Source: Polycyclovorans sp002706265 (lineage in GTDB: Bacteria > Pseudomonadota > Gammaproteobacteria > Nevskiales > Nevskiaceae). From it: a DNA stretch of 64,000 nucleotides. The notes under the pieces were generated by a model, which had not been told where the DNA came from, did no database searches, and saw nothing but the letters and a program-made list of their open reading frames with translations. The stretch covers positions 124,001 through 188,000 of the forward strand of contig CAXBBM010000005.1 in NCBI GenBank assembly GCA_963973915.1, in the 5' to 3' direction. Within the stretch, counting starts at the first letter, position 1, and each line of letters opens with the position of its first letter. Position numbers and translations under genes: made by a program. Shown here piece by piece: positions 50,701 to 59,831 of the stretch.

Positions 50701-51857
50701 CGGCTCCGGTCGCGCGAGGCGCGGTTGGGATCTTGCGGCGTGGCGCCGCCCCTGGGCGCGGCTGCGGGATCACCGCCGCCCGAGGCGCTGCGATCGCCAC
50801 GCGCATCGCCGCCGGCCATGCCGCCGCGTAGCTGATCCAGCGGCAAGACCATCAGCGGCGCGTTGGAGTCGACGTCGATGATGACCTTGGTCGTGCGTCC
50901 GAAAACCTCGCTCATCACGTCCAGATACAGACGTTCACGGGTGATCGCCGGCGCCTGCCTGTATTCGGTCAGCAGCGCGCTGAAGCGCGACGCATCACCT
51001 TCGGCGCGGGCCACGGCCTGTTCGCTGTAACCGCGCGCTTCTTCAACCAGACGTGCTGACGCACCGCGGGCACGCGGCAGGCGATCGTTGGCATAGGCCT
51101 GGGCTTCATTGACCAGACGAACCTGGTCTTCTCTGGCCTTGATGGCGTCTTCAAACGCGCTCTGCACCGGCGCCGGAGGCCGTGCCGCACGCAGGTTGAC
51201 CTCGGTGATGAACAGGCCCGTGCCGTAGCTGTCGAGCTTCTGCTGCAACAGCAGCTTGGTGCGCTCCGCAACCTCCTGCCGGCCTTCGGTGATGATGAAA
51301 TCCATCGTCGAGGTGCCCACCACCTCGCGCACGGCCGATTGCGTGGACTGGCGCAGTGCGCGATCCGGCTCGGCCACCGCAAAGAGGAATTTTTCGACGT
51401 CGGAGAGGCGGTACTGCACCGTCAACTCCACATCCACGATGTTTTCGTCCTGGGTCAGCATGGTGGAGTTCTCGGCCACCGAGCGAACGCCGGTGACGTT
51501 GATCACTTCCACGGTGTCGACCGGCCACGGCACATGCCAGCGCAGGCCCGGCTCATTGGTCTGAATATGCTGACCAAATCGCAACACCACGCCGCGCTGC
51601 TGTTCATCGACCACATAGAAGCCGGACAGGCCCCAGAGCACGACCAGCGCGCCGACCAGCAACAACACCAGCCCGCGGGAAATGCCGCCGCCCCCGCCCG
51701 ACGACGGCAAGCCGGTGCCATTGCCCTTGCCGCCCCCCAAGGACTGCTTGAAGCGCTTGAACAGTGCGTCAAGATCGGGAGGCTTGCCCCCGCCGCCGCC
51801 TTTCTTGGGGCCCTGATTCCAAGGGTCCTTGTTGGGGCCGGGTTCATTCCAAGCCAT
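50697..51857 (-). CDS. hflK: FtsH protease activity modulator HflK
   Basis: A 386-residue partner of HflC. The N-terminus is Gly/Pro-rich (MAWNEPGPNKDPWNQGPKKG). The membrane helix lies at about 63-82, then the SPFH domain (GFYVVDEQQRGVVLRFGQHI, then TVQYRLSDVEKFLFAV) and a long Ala/Glu helix. The C-terminal tail is low-complexity (about 355-386). The ATG at 51857 is preceded by AAGGAC and removes a 27-codon non-homologous extension. hflX-hflK-hflC order is conserved. Confidence 0.96.
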   Translation of the reverse strand: MAWNEPGPNKDPWNQGPKKGGGGGKPPDLDALFKRFKQSLGGGKGNGTGLPSSGGGGGISRGLVLLLVGALVVLWGLSGFYVVDEQQRGVVLRFGQHIQTNEPGLRWHVPWPVDTVEVINVTGVRSVAENSTMLTQDENIVDVELTVQYRLSDVEKFLFAVAEPDRALRQSTQSAVREVVGTSTMDFIITEGRQEVAERTKLLLQQKLDSYGTGLFITEVNLRAARPPAPVQSAFEDAIKAREDQVRLVNEAQAYANDRLPRARGASARLVEEARGYSEQAVARAEGDASRFSALLTEYRQAPAITRERLYLDVMSEVFGRTTKVIIDVDSNAPLMVLPLDQLRGGMAGGDARGDRSASGGGDPAAAPRGGATPQDPNRASRDRSR

Positions 51858-51944
51858 AGTGTTGCTGTCCTTCAGGTTGGTGGCCCAGGCGAATGCCCGG
51901 GCTGAGGATGCTGTCGTGGCCGCCCGAAACGGCGGCACGCGAAC

Positions 51945-53270
51945 TCATGATTTTACGTTGTCCGCTTCCCACGCCTCAACCGGACCTGGATCTGGCGGCG
52001 GGTCGATGCCCGCGGCCACGCACAGACCGCGCAGGCGTTCGAACGGCATTTCAACGTCGATTTCCAGATCGCCAGTTTCGAGCAGGCGCTCGGCCCGGAC
52101 CGATCGATGGGCGAACAACTGTGCCCGAAGTCGTCCCGCCCTGCTGGGAATTCGCAAGGTGTAGGTGCCAAGGTCACGCTCGGCGAGACGTTCGGCCAGC
52201 ACCTCGCGCAGCGTGTCCAGGCCCTCGCCGGTCAGCGCCGACACCCATACCCGCTGCGCCACGCCGGCATCATCGCGCTCGACGCGCGGCAACTCGCCTT
52301 CGCGCTGGTCGATCTTGTTGAACACCAGCAGACGCGGCACCGACTCGGCTTCAATTTCGTCGATGACCGCCACCACCTGCTCGATGCGCGCCGCCCGCTC
52401 GGGGTCTGCCGCGTCCACCACATGCACCAGCAGATCGGCGTTGCGGGCCTCCTCCAGCGTGGCTCGGAAGGCGGCGATCAGATCGTGCGGCAGGTCGCGA
52501 ATAAAACCCACGGTGTCGGCCAGCACCGCGTGTTCCAGGCCCGGCAGTTCCACGCGTCGCACGGTGGTGTCCAGGGTGGCGAAGAGTTGCCGGGAGGCAA
52601 ACACCTGCTGGTGTGTCAGCGCATTGAACAGCGTCGACTTGCCCGCATTGGTGTAGCCCACCAGCGACGCGATGGGAATTTCGTTGCGCGTCCGGGCCTG
52701 GCGGTTCTGGGCGCGGCGGGCGCGAACGCCCTCGAGGTGCCGCTTGAGCGTGGCAATGCGGTCACGCAGCATGCGGCGGTCGAGCTCCAGCTGGGTTTCA
52801 CCCGGCCCGGTCAGGCCAATGCCGCCGCCGCGCTGGCGCTCAAGGTGGGTCCAGCCGCGGATCAGTCGGGTCGACATGTGCTGCAACTGCGCCAACTCGA
52901 CCTGCAGCTTGCCCTCGTGGGTGCGGGCGCGCTGGGCAAAGATGTCGAGAATCAGCCCCGAACGCCCGACCACACGGCACTTCACGCAACGCTCGAGGTT
53001 GCGCTCCTGGCTGGGCGACAGCGGGTGGTTGACGATCACCAGTTCGGCGCACTGCGCCTGAACGCTCTCGGCAATTTCTTCGGCCTTGCCGGTGCCGACG
53101 AACAGCCCGGCATCAGGCTGACGCCGGCTGCCGCCGATCACCGACAACACCTCGGCGCCGGCAGCCCGGGCCAGTTCTATGAACTCAAGACGGTCTGCCT
53201 CGTAATCGCCACCCGGCAGGTCGAGATGCACCAGAACCGCTTGCTGTCCGGCTTTGGGGCGCTCAAACAT
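51945..53270 (-). CDS. hflX: Ribosome-associated GTPase HflX
   Basis: A 441-residue GTPase that binds the 50S subunit and helps rescue stalled or heat-damaged ribosomes. The N-terminal HflX domain (about 1-190) includes FVGTGKAEEIAESV, LDIFAQRARTHEGKLQVELA and RLIRGWTHLERQRGGGIGL. The G domain shows G1 LVGYTNAGKSTLFN, G3 DTVGFIRDLPHDLI and G4 FNKID. A C-terminal extension follows. It is placed right after hfq, as in E. coli. Confidence 0.97.
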   Translation of the reverse strand: MFERPKAGQQAVLVHLDLPGGDYEADRLEFIELARAAGAEVLSVIGGSRRQPDAGLFVGTGKAEEIAESVQAQCAELVIVNHPLSPSQERNLERCVKCRVVGRSGLILDIFAQRARTHEGKLQVELAQLQHMSTRLIRGWTHLERQRGGGIGLTGPGETQLELDRRMLRDRIATLKRHLEGVRARRAQNRQARTRNEIPIASLVGYTNAGKSTLFNALTHQQVFASRQLFATLDTTVRRVELPGLEHAVLADTVGFIRDLPHDLIAAFRATLEEARNADLLVHVVDAADPERAARIEQVVAVIDEIEAESVPRLLVFNKIDQREGELPRVERDDAGVAQRVWVSALTGEGLDTLREVLAERLAERDLGTYTLRIPSRAGRLRAQLFAHRSVRAERLLETGDLEIDVEMPFERLRGLCVAAGIDPPPDPGPVEAWEADNVKS

Positions 53271-53294
53271 GCAAGCGATGTGAACTCGGGATGA

Positions 53295-53561
53295 TCAAGC
53301 TGCCGGTGCGCCCTGGTCGTCTGCGGTGGCCGCGTCGGCTTCCGGGTCGTAGAGACGGACCGGACGCGACGGCACCACCGTCGAAATGGCGTGCTTGTAA
53401 ACCATCTGGCTGACGGTGTTCTTCAGCAGCACCACAAATGAGTCAAATGACTCGATCTGGCCTTGCAGCTTGATGCCGTTGACCAGATAAATGGAAACTG
53501 GAATGCGTTCTTTACGGAGCACATTGAGAAATGGTTCTTGCAGTGTGTGAACCTTCGACAT
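53295..53561 (-). CDS. hfq: RNA chaperone Hfq
   Basis: An 88-residue hexameric Sm-like protein that pairs small RNAs with mRNAs. It starts MSKVHTLQEPFLNVLRKERI; the Sm1 motif is VSIYLVNGIKLQGQIESFDSF and the Sm2 motif YKHAISTVVPSR. The acidic tail (about 70-88) is short. The ATG at 53561 is the family start. It sits between miaA and hflX, 160 bases from the miaA end; that gap probably carries an hfq promoter, although no consensus pair with standard spacing was found. Confidence 0.98.
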   Translation of the reverse strand: MSKVHTLQEPFLNVLRKERIPVSIYLVNGIKLQGQIESFDSFVVLLKNTVSQMVYKHAISTVVPSRPVRLYDPEADAATADDQGAPAA

Positions 53562-53721
53562 GCGGCGACCCCTGTTTTCGTGATTGTTGTCTTGCGCAAC
53601 TCTGCCACCCGAGGGTAGGCCGGCAGTGTACACCGGACACCTTGTTTTCGCCGTTGTCAAGCCATTGATCGGCCGACGACTTTCAGCAGCAGCGCAACGC
53701 GCGGATGACCGCCTGCCCCTG

Positions 53722-54672
53722 TCACTCTGGGCAGCGCCCCAGGGTTTTCAAGGTGCGGGCAACCTCGTCGAGCTGCCCTGCCAGCCCGCCGTGCAGTAGC
53801 TGCCAGCCAGGCTCGTTGCGCAACCAGGTCAACTGCCGTTTGGCCAATTGTCGGGTGGCCGCAACGCCCTGCTCCACCGCCACCGGCAAGGCCACATCCG
53901 CAGCCAGCGTGGCCCAAAGCTGCCGATAGCCGACGCTGCGTATCGACGGCAGCGCGTCGTGCAGATCTCCGCGCCGGAACAATGCTTCTACCTCGTCCAG
54001 CAGACCGGCCTCCATCATCTGGTGAAAGCGCTGCTCGATACGCTGATGCAGCACGCTGCGATCGGCAACCATCACCGCAACCCGGCAGACCGGACCCAGG
54101 TCGGGCGCCGGCACCGGCACCCGGTACGCCTGACTCGCCGGCTGGCCCGTGAGGCGAACAATCTCCAGCGCCCGTTGAATGCGCTGCCAGTCGTTGGGGT
54201 GCAGGCGCTCTGCCGTTTCTGCGTCGCGCGTCGCCAGCTCGGCATGCATGGCGGCCACGCCGCGCTCATCGGCCTCGGCTTGCAGCGTGGCGCGCAGCGC
54301 CGGCGAAGACGACGGCAATCGGCTCAGGCCACCCAGCAAGGCCTTGAGGTACAGAAGGGTGCCGCCCACCAGCACCGGCAAATGGCGCCGCGCCCGCACC
54401 TCTGAAATGGCGCGCGTCGCGTCCACCGCGAACCGGGCCGCAGAGTAGGGGTCTGCAGGGTCGCAGAGGTCCAGCAGGTGATGCCGCACCTGCTGCTGCT
54501 CAAGCGCGCTCGGCTTGGCGGTGCCGATGTCCATGCCGCGATACACCTGCGCCGAATCGGCACTGATCAGCTCGACCGGCATCCGCCGGGCCAGCGCCAT
54601 GGCCAGCGCCGACTTGCCGCTCGCGGTGGCACCGGCAATCACCAGCAGCGGCAATCGGTCTGGCGTGCTCAT
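53722..54672 (-). CDS. miaA: tRNA dimethylallyltransferase
   Basis: Adds an isopentenyl group to A37 of tRNAs reading UNN codons. The 316-residue enzyme has the P-loop VIAGATASGKSALAMALA, LISADSAQVYRGMDIGTAKP, HHLLDLCDP, LVGGTLLYLKALLGGLS and the RIQRALEIVRLTGQPAS segment. GYRQLWATL and RQLAKRQLTWLRNEPGW close the core. The ATG at 54672 overlaps the mutL stop by four bases. Confidence 0.97.
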   Translation of the reverse strand: MSTPDRLPLLVIAGATASGKSALAMALARRMPVELISADSAQVYRGMDIGTAKPSALEQQQVRHHLLDLCDPADPYSAARFAVDATRAISEVRARRHLPVLVGGTLLYLKALLGGLSRLPSSSPALRATLQAEADERGVAAMHAELATRDAETAERLHPNDWQRIQRALEIVRLTGQPASQAYRVPVPAPDLGPVCRVAVMVADRSVLHQRIEQRFHQMMEAGLLDEVEALFRRGDLHDALPSIRSVGYRQLWATLAADVALPVAVEQGVAATRQLAKRQLTWLRNEPGWQLLHGGLAGQLDEVARTLKTLGRCPE

Positions 54673-56504
54673 CGGCCTCGCAGAAACCAGTGGTCGAGCG
54701 TGCCGCGCGGAATCTGCACCCAGGTGCGCCGACCATGGTTGCATTGGCCCGACAGCTCGGTGCCTTCGATGTCACGCAGCAGCGCATTCATCTCGGGCAG
54801 CGTCAGACGCCGGTTGGCCTTGATGGCCGCCTTGCACGCCACCTCAGCCAGCACCCGTTGCTGGGCGCTCTGGGCGCCATCATCGATGCGGTGCAGTTCA
54901 TCGTCGCCGGCATCACCGCTGCCCGCCCAGCGCTTGAGCAGGCCGGCCACCGGCGTCCGCTGCAACAGCGCTGGAACCGCGCGCACCCACAGCGAATCAG
55001 GCCCGGTCTGGTCCAGCTCGAAACCAACGGACGCCAGGGCCTCACGCTGCGCCATCAGCGTCTCGACGGCGACTTCGTCGAGCGCCACCGGCTCCGGCAC
55101 CAGCAAACGCTGGCTCGCCGCCTGCCCCGACGCGAGCTGTTGCTTGAGGCGCTCGTACAACACGCGCTCGTGGGCGGCGTGGGCATCGACCACCACCAGC
55201 CCATCGGTGTTCTCGGCCAGAATGAAAATGCCGTGGAGCTGCGCGATGGCATGCCCCAGCGGGGCTGCCGCCTCCACCTGGGCCGCCGCTGCACGCCAAG
55301 GCGACGGCGGGGCTGCGGCCGGGTCTGGGCAGGCCTCACCGTCGGCACGATCTTCAACCTGGAATGCCAAAGGCGGCCCGCCGCCGACCGCGTACTGCGG
55401 CACGAATGACGCGGCGCCGGCCCTCGGCGGCAGCGGCCCCAGCGCCAAGGGAACCTGCCATTGCGGCGCCGGGTCGTCGGGCCGAATCTGGTGGTGGCGA
55501 TCTGGCTCGGGTCGAACCGCCCGCAATTGATGATGAATCACACCGAAGATAAAGTCGTGGACCTCGGCCGAGCGCCTGAAGCGCACCTCGGTCTTCTGCG
55601 GATGCACGTTGACATCGACCGCCGCCGGGTCCAGCGCCAACGACAGGACAAAGGCCGGGTGGTGTTGACTGTGCATCACATCGGCATAGGCACGGCGAAT
55701 CGCCGAGGCCATCACCCGATCACGCACCGGACGGCCATTGACATGCACATGCTGGCAGTCGGCGCGCGCCCGGGCCGCGGCGGGCAGGCCCACCCAGCCC
55801 TGCAAATGAAGGCCGAGACGCGCCTCGTCAACCGCCACGCTCTCGGTCAGGAAGGCATCTCCCAGCAGCGCGGCAATGCGGGCCGCCTGCGACTGGGGCG
55901 GCAACTTGAGCGTGCAGCGGCCGTTGTGCAGCAGTTCGATGCGCATCGCCGGGCGCCACAGGGCCAGCTTGTGCACCACTTGCACAATGGCCCGGAACTC
56001 CGCCGCCGCGCTGCGCATGAACTTGCGACGGGCCGGGGTGTTGAAGAACAGGTCGCGCACGTCAATAGTCGTGCCGACCGGGTGGGCAGCCGGCTCGCCG
56101 ACCATGTCATCGGCCAGACGGCCCTCCCCGTGAACCTGGTGGGCGTGCGCGGCCTGCTGGGGCCGGCTGGTCACGCGCAGGCGCGAGACCGACAGAATGC
56201 TGGGCAAGGCTTCGCCACGAAAGCCGAGACTGGCCACCGATTCCAGATCTGCCAAGACGCGAATCTTGCTGGTCGCGTGGCGCGCAAGCGCGCCAACCAG
56301 CGCCTCGGCCGGGATGCCGCAGCCGTCATCGGTCACGCGGATCCGGTTGAGGCCGCCTTCGACCACGTCGATCACGATCGATTGCGCACCGGCATCGAGG
56401 CTGTTCTCGACCAGTTCCTTGACCACTGCAGCAGGCCGCTCGACCACTTCTCCGGCCTTGATCTGATCGATCAGCAGGTCGGGGAGGATGGCGATGGCAG
56501 TCAT
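54669..56504 (-). CDS. mutL: DNA mismatch repair protein MutL
   Basis: A 611-residue GHKL ATPase linking MutS mismatch recognition to strand removal. The N-terminal domain has VKELVENSLDAGAQSIVID, VTDDGCGIPAEAL and ASLGFRGEALPSI (Bergerat fold), and continues to about 335 with VDVNVHPQKTEVRFR. A variable linker (about 340-415) precedes the dimerisation domain with LVVVDAHAAHERVLYERLK. The C-terminus CNHGRRTWVQIPRGTLDHWF is usual for gammaproteobacteria, in which MutL lacks endonuclease motifs. It overlaps miaA by four bases. Confidence 0.97.
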   Translation of the reverse strand: MTAIAILPDLLIDQIKAGEVVERPAAVVKELVENSLDAGAQSIVIDVVEGGLNRIRVTDDGCGIPAEALVGALARHATSKIRVLADLESVASLGFRGEALPSILSVSRLRVTSRPQQAAHAHQVHGEGRLADDMVGEPAAHPVGTTIDVRDLFFNTPARRKFMRSAAAEFRAIVQVVHKLALWRPAMRIELLHNGRCTLKLPPQSQAARIAALLGDAFLTESVAVDEARLGLHLQGWVGLPAAARARADCQHVHVNGRPVRDRVMASAIRRAYADVMHSQHHPAFVLSLALDPAAVDVNVHPQKTEVRFRRSAEVHDFIFGVIHHQLRAVRPEPDRHHQIRPDDPAPQWQVPLALGPLPPRAGAASFVPQYAVGGGPPLAFQVEDRADGEACPDPAAAPPSPWRAAAAQVEAAAPLGHAIAQLHGIFILAENTDGLVVVDAHAAHERVLYERLKQQLASGQAASQRLLVPEPVALDEVAVETLMAQREALASVGFELDQTGPDSLWVRAVPALLQRTPVAGLLKRWAGSGDAGDDELHRIDDGAQSAQQRVLAEVACKAAIKANRRLTLPEMNALLRDIEGTELSGQCNHGRRTWVQIPRGTLDHWFLRGR

Positions 56505-56543
56505 GGGCGCAAGCGGTCGGCGAATCGGGCCAGCCAGTTTACG

Positions 56544-56562
56544 CGGGCAAGGCCGTTGCCCG
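56544..56562 (-). terminator. Small hairpin between amiC and mutL
   Basis: CGGGCAA and TTGCCCG form a perfect 7-bp stem with a 5-base loop, 20-40 bases after the amiC stop. There is no T-run. It may attenuate read-through into mutL rather than fully terminate. Confidence 0.35.
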
Positions 56563-56581
56563 GGGCCTCATGAGTATCAGC

Positions 56582-57763
56582 TCAGGGCAGGTCGCGCATG
56601 ATCAGGCTGGAATCGGCCGATTGCACCACCGGCATCTGCGGCCGGTAATGGTCAAAGTAGCCACGGATGCCCGCCATGATGGACTTGGCAAACCGCTCCT
56701 GATGCTTGGGGTCGCGCAGCAGACGCTCTTCTTGCGGGTTGCTGATGAACGCCGTTTCGACCAGCACCGAGGGAATGTCGGGCGCCTTGAGCACCATGAA
56801 GCCGGCCTGCTGCACCACCGTTTTCTGCAGGCGGTTGATCTGCCCCAGCGAATTGAGGATGCGGCCGCCCAGATCGAAACTGGCTTCCAGCGAGGCGCTC
56901 TGCGACAGATCGATCAACACCGACGCGAGGTCGCTGTCCTTGCTGGCGATCTCGATGCCGCCCACCAGGTCGGCGGCGTTCTCGCGTCGCGCCAGCCAGC
57001 GGGCATGCTCACTGGACGCGCCCCGGTTCGACAGCACATAAACCGAGCTGCCGCGCAGCTCGCGCTTGCGGAAGGCGTTGGCATGGATCGAGACGAACAG
57101 GTCTGCCTGGTACTCACGGGCGACCTCGACGCGGCGCTGCAGGCCCACGGAGTAATCGCCGCTGCGTGTCAGCACCGCGCGCATGCCGGGCTGGGCGTCG
57201 ATCAACGCGGCGAGGCGGCGCGCCATGACCAGCGACACGTCCTTTTCACGCGTGCCCGCCGGACCGATGGCGCCGGGGTCTTCGCCGCCGTGACCGGCAT
57301 CCACCGCGATGGTGATGAGTTTTTCGCCCAGGGTGACGGCGGGCTTCTGCACGCGCGCGGTGGGCATCGACAGCGGCACATCGAGGTCCAGCACCACGCG
57401 GTGGCCAAACTGGTCGCTGGGCGTGAGGCTGAAACTGCGCGGCGTGATGGGCTGGTTCACGTCCAGCACCACGCGCACGGTTTTTTCGTCGCGCTTGCCC
57501 GAGCGGATGCGCTGCACCACGCCCTGGCCGGCCGCCCGGTTGGCGACACGCACGCTTTCGGGCGACATGCCGTGCAGGTCGATGACGATGCGATGCGGAT
57601 TGTCCAGGGTGAAAACACTGTGCTGCACGGCGCCATCAAGGTCGAACACGACGCGGGTCGATTCCGGCCCCGCCCACAGCCGTACGTCGCGCAGCTCGGC
57701 GGCCACGGCAGGCCGCGTCATCACGACCAAGAGGCTCAACATCACTAGCAAGTGTCGCGTCAT
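56582..57763 (-). CDS. amiC: N-acetylmuramoyl-L-alanine amidase (AmiC/AmiB-type)
   Basis: A 393-residue periplasmic zinc amidase that splits septal peptidoglycan during cell separation. A signal peptide (about 1-22) precedes an AMIN domain (about 24-125: LRDVRLWAGPESTRVVFDLD, then NPHRIVIDLHGM). The Amidase_3 domain (about 170-375) has IAVDAGHGGEDPGAIGPAGT (zinc His), ADLFVSIHANAF (zinc His), and ETAFISNPQEERLL (Glu). ATG 57763 is used; GTG 57769, spaced six bases from AGGGAG, is a serious alternative. A promoter lies just upstream, so it need not depend on tsaE. Confidence 0.95.
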   Translation of the reverse strand: MTRHLLVMLSLLVVMTRPAVAAELRDVRLWAGPESTRVVFDLDGAVQHSVFTLDNPHRIVIDLHGMSPESVRVANRAAGQGVVQRIRSGKRDEKTVRVVLDVNQPITPRSFSLTPSDQFGHRVVLDLDVPLSMPTARVQKPAVTLGEKLITIAVDAGHGGEDPGAIGPAGTREKDVSLVMARRLAALIDAQPGMRAVLTRSGDYSVGLQRRVEVAREYQADLFVSIHANAFRKRELRGSSVYVLSNRGASSEHARWLARRENAADLVGGIEIASKDSDLASVLIDLSQSASLEASFDLGGRILNSLGQINRLQKTVVQQAGFMVLKAPDIPSVLVETAFISNPQEERLLRDPKHQERFAKSIMAGIRGYFDHYRPQMPVVQSADSSLIMRDLP

Positions 57764-57790
57764 CGTCACCACTGACTCCCTGATGCAGCG

Positions 57791-57819
57791 CTTATAGCGC
57801 TGATTGCCCGGCAACGCAA
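57791..57819 (-). promoter_or_regulatory. Putative sigma70 promoter of amiC with an overlapping palindrome
   Basis: On the minus strand TTGCGT (57819-57814) and TATAAG (57796-57791) are separated by exactly 17 bases, a good -35/-10 pair in an otherwise GC-rich region; an A/T-rich patch (57821-57840) lies just upstream like an UP element. CAGCGCT/AGCGCTG (57786-57802, 3-base spacer) overlaps the -10 box and could be an operator. Transcription would start near 57784, about 20 bases before the amiC start. Confidence 0.6.
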
Positions 57820-57845
57820 GATTTTTCTAATTTATATATAGCGTG

Positions 57846-58337
57846 TTACACCACAATCTTCATGTGAGTTGTGACGATCTTCGCGGCCCCGTCCCCAGCG
57901 TCCTTCCAGCGCAGCCGCGCCACACGCCCGCCGGCAGCGGCTTCGAGGCTGATCGTCAACCGCGCGGCCGGCAGGGCGTCGCCGGCCATCGAAGGCCACT
58001 CCACGCACCACAGCGACTGATCGGGCGGCTCGTCTTCAAGCCCCAGCCCCCACCAGTCCTCCACCGCAGCCAGGCGGTAGAGGTCAAGGTGCAGAACCCG
58101 GCCGCCGCCGGGCAGATCGTAGGGCTCGACCAGGGTGTAGGTGGGGCTCTTCACCGGCCCGGCAACCCCCAGCGCCCGCAGCAGGCTGCGCACCAGGTGG
58201 GTCTTTCCTGCCCCCAGCCCGCCCTCGAGGGCGATCAGCCCCAAGGGCTGCGGGCCCAGGCCCGCGGCCAGCGCCGCACCCAGGGCGTCGGTGGCATCCG
58301 GGTCGGGCAACACCAGGGTCTGGGTCAGGCCGCTCAT
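57846..58337 (-). CDS. tsaE: tRNA threonylcarbamoyladenosine biosynthesis ATPase TsaE
   Basis: A 163-residue P-loop ATPase that drives the TsaBD complex in making t6A37 of tRNA. The Walker A motif is LEGGLGAGKTHLVRSLLRAL; switch-like VKSPTYTLVEPYDL and VLHLDLYRLAAVEDWWGLGL, plus WCVEWPSMAGDALP with the conserved Glu-Trp-Pro, complete the family pattern. The ATG at 58337 overlaps the nnr stop by four bases, the usual nnr-tsaE-amiC-mutL order. Confidence 0.96.
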   Translation of the reverse strand: MSGLTQTLVLPDPDATDALGAALAAGLGPQPLGLIALEGGLGAGKTHLVRSLLRALGVAGPVKSPTYTLVEPYDLPGGGRVLHLDLYRLAAVEDWWGLGLEDEPPDQSLWCVEWPSMAGDALPAARLTISLEAAAGGRVARLRWKDAGDGAAKIVTTHMKIVV

Positions 58338-59809
58338 GGATTCAACACGCCCGGCAGCGCATCGATGAGGTCGCTGGGGATCATGCCGCGCTGGCCGATG
58401 CGGGCCGCGACCCGGTCGCCCGCGTCGGCGTGGGCACGCACGCCCAGCGCCGCCGCGGCGTCCGGCGCGATGCCCTGGGCCATGAGAGCGGCGATGACGC
58501 CGGTCAACACGTCGCCCATGCCGGCCACCGCCATGCCCGGGTTGCCGGCCGGACAACAGCGCAGCGTCGCTGCACCGCTCGCCACCAGCGTGCCGGCGCC
58601 TTTGAGCACCACCGCTCCGCCAAACCGTTGCTGCAACTGACGGACTGCGGCGGCGCGATCGGCCTCGACGGCGCCAGGCGCGCAGCGCAGCAGCCGCGCC
58701 GCCTCCCGGGGATGCGGCGTCATCACGGTGCCGCCCAGACGCTGCGGCCGCTGCGCAAGTCCGTTCAGTGCATCGGCATCGAGCACCGCCGGCAACCCTG
58801 CGGCCAGCGCGGCGTCCAGCACCCAGCGCGCCCAATCGTCCTGCCCAAGCCCTGGCCCCACGGCCAGCACGCTGGCGCGCCGAATCAGCGTGGCCAGCAC
58901 GGCGGGCGACTCCGCCGCGCTGACCATCAATTCAGGCTGGGCCGCAACCATGACGCCCGCATGCGCGCCGCGGGTGGCGACACTCACATACCCCGCACCG
59001 CTGCGCAGCGCCGCGCGGGCGCACATCAGGGCCGCGCCCATCGCCCCATTGTTGCCACCGATCACCAGCACATGGCCATGTTGGCCCTTGTGGGCATCGG
59101 CGCGCCGTCGCGGCAGGTCGGCAGCGGTGATCGCCGGGATCAAGGTCGCGGCTGGCGCGACGCCCTGCACGGCGGAATACGGAACCGACAAATCGGCCAG
59201 CACACGCCGGCCCGCCACATGCGGCCCCGACCCGGTCCAGAGCCCGAGCTTGTGGGCGATGAAGCTGACCGTCAGTTGCGCCTCGAAGGCGGCGCCCATC
59301 ACCTGCCCCGTGCTGGCGTTGAGGCCGGACGGCAGGTCCAGCGCCAGCACCGCGTGCCGGCGTGCATTAAAGGCATTGATCACCCCCTGCACCTCATCGT
59401 CGACCGGGCGGTCCAACCCGATGCCGAGCAGCCCGTCGACCCAAACATCGGCCGACGCTTCCAGCGCGGCCTGAAGGGGCGCAACCTCACCGCCGGCCGA
59501 TCGCCAGGCCCTGACGAAAGGGCGCGCCGTGTCGGTGTCGGGCACCGACCCCCACTGGTACAAGCGCACCTGACAGCCGGCATCACGGGCAATGGCCGCG
59601 AGCGCATAGCCATCGCCGCCGTTGTGACCCGGCCCGCAGAGCACGCCGATGCGGCGCGCCTCGGGCCAGCGATCCCGCAGCGCCTGCCATGCCGCCTCGG
59701 CTGCACGCTGCATGAGCGCCGAATCTGGAATGCCCCCGGCGATGGCGGCCGCGTCAATCTGGCGCACGGCCCGAGCCTCGTACAATGCCGTCTCGATCGC
59801 TTTGGTCAT
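58334..59809 (-). CDS. nnr: Bifunctional NAD(P)H-hydrate epimerase / ADP-dependent dehydratase
   Basis: Repairs damaged (hydrated) NADH and NADPH. The 491-residue protein fuses the YjeF-N epimerase (about 1-215: VLCGPGHNGGDGYALA, VWVDGLLGIGLDRPVD, LALDLPSGLNASTGQV) to a ribokinase-like dehydratase (about 225-491: VLVIGGNNGAMGAALMCARA, VLAVGPGLGQ, GGTVMTPHPREAARLL, NPGMAVAGMGDVLTGVIAAL). The ATG at 59809 is used because a frame from 59869 would overlap the queG control region. It diverges from queG. Confidence 0.96.
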   Translation of the reverse strand: MTKAIETALYEARAVRQIDAAAIAGGIPDSALMQRAAEAAWQALRDRWPEARRIGVLCGPGHNGGDGYALAAIARDAGCQVRLYQWGSVPDTDTARPFVRAWRSAGGEVAPLQAALEASADVWVDGLLGIGLDRPVDDEVQGVINAFNARRHAVLALDLPSGLNASTGQVMGAAFEAQLTVSFIAHKLGLWTGSGPHVAGRRVLADLSVPYSAVQGVAPAATLIPAITAADLPRRRADAHKGQHGHVLVIGGNNGAMGAALMCARAALRSGAGYVSVATRGAHAGVMVAAQPELMVSAAESPAVLATLIRRASVLAVGPGLGQDDWARWVLDAALAAGLPAVLDADALNGLAQRPQRLGGTVMTPHPREAARLLRCAPGAVEADRAAAVRQLQQRFGGAVVLKGAGTLVASGAATLRCCPAGNPGMAVAGMGDVLTGVIAALMAQGIAPDAAAALGVRAHADAGDRVAARIGQRGMIPSDLIDALPGVLNP

Positions 59810-59831
59810 CGCTGGATTATAGGGAGTCACC

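Noticed and set aside
53562..53721. TTGACA and TACACT upstream of hfq as a promoter
   Set aside because: The two boxes are 24 bases apart, too far for a standard sigma70 promoter; no better pair was found.
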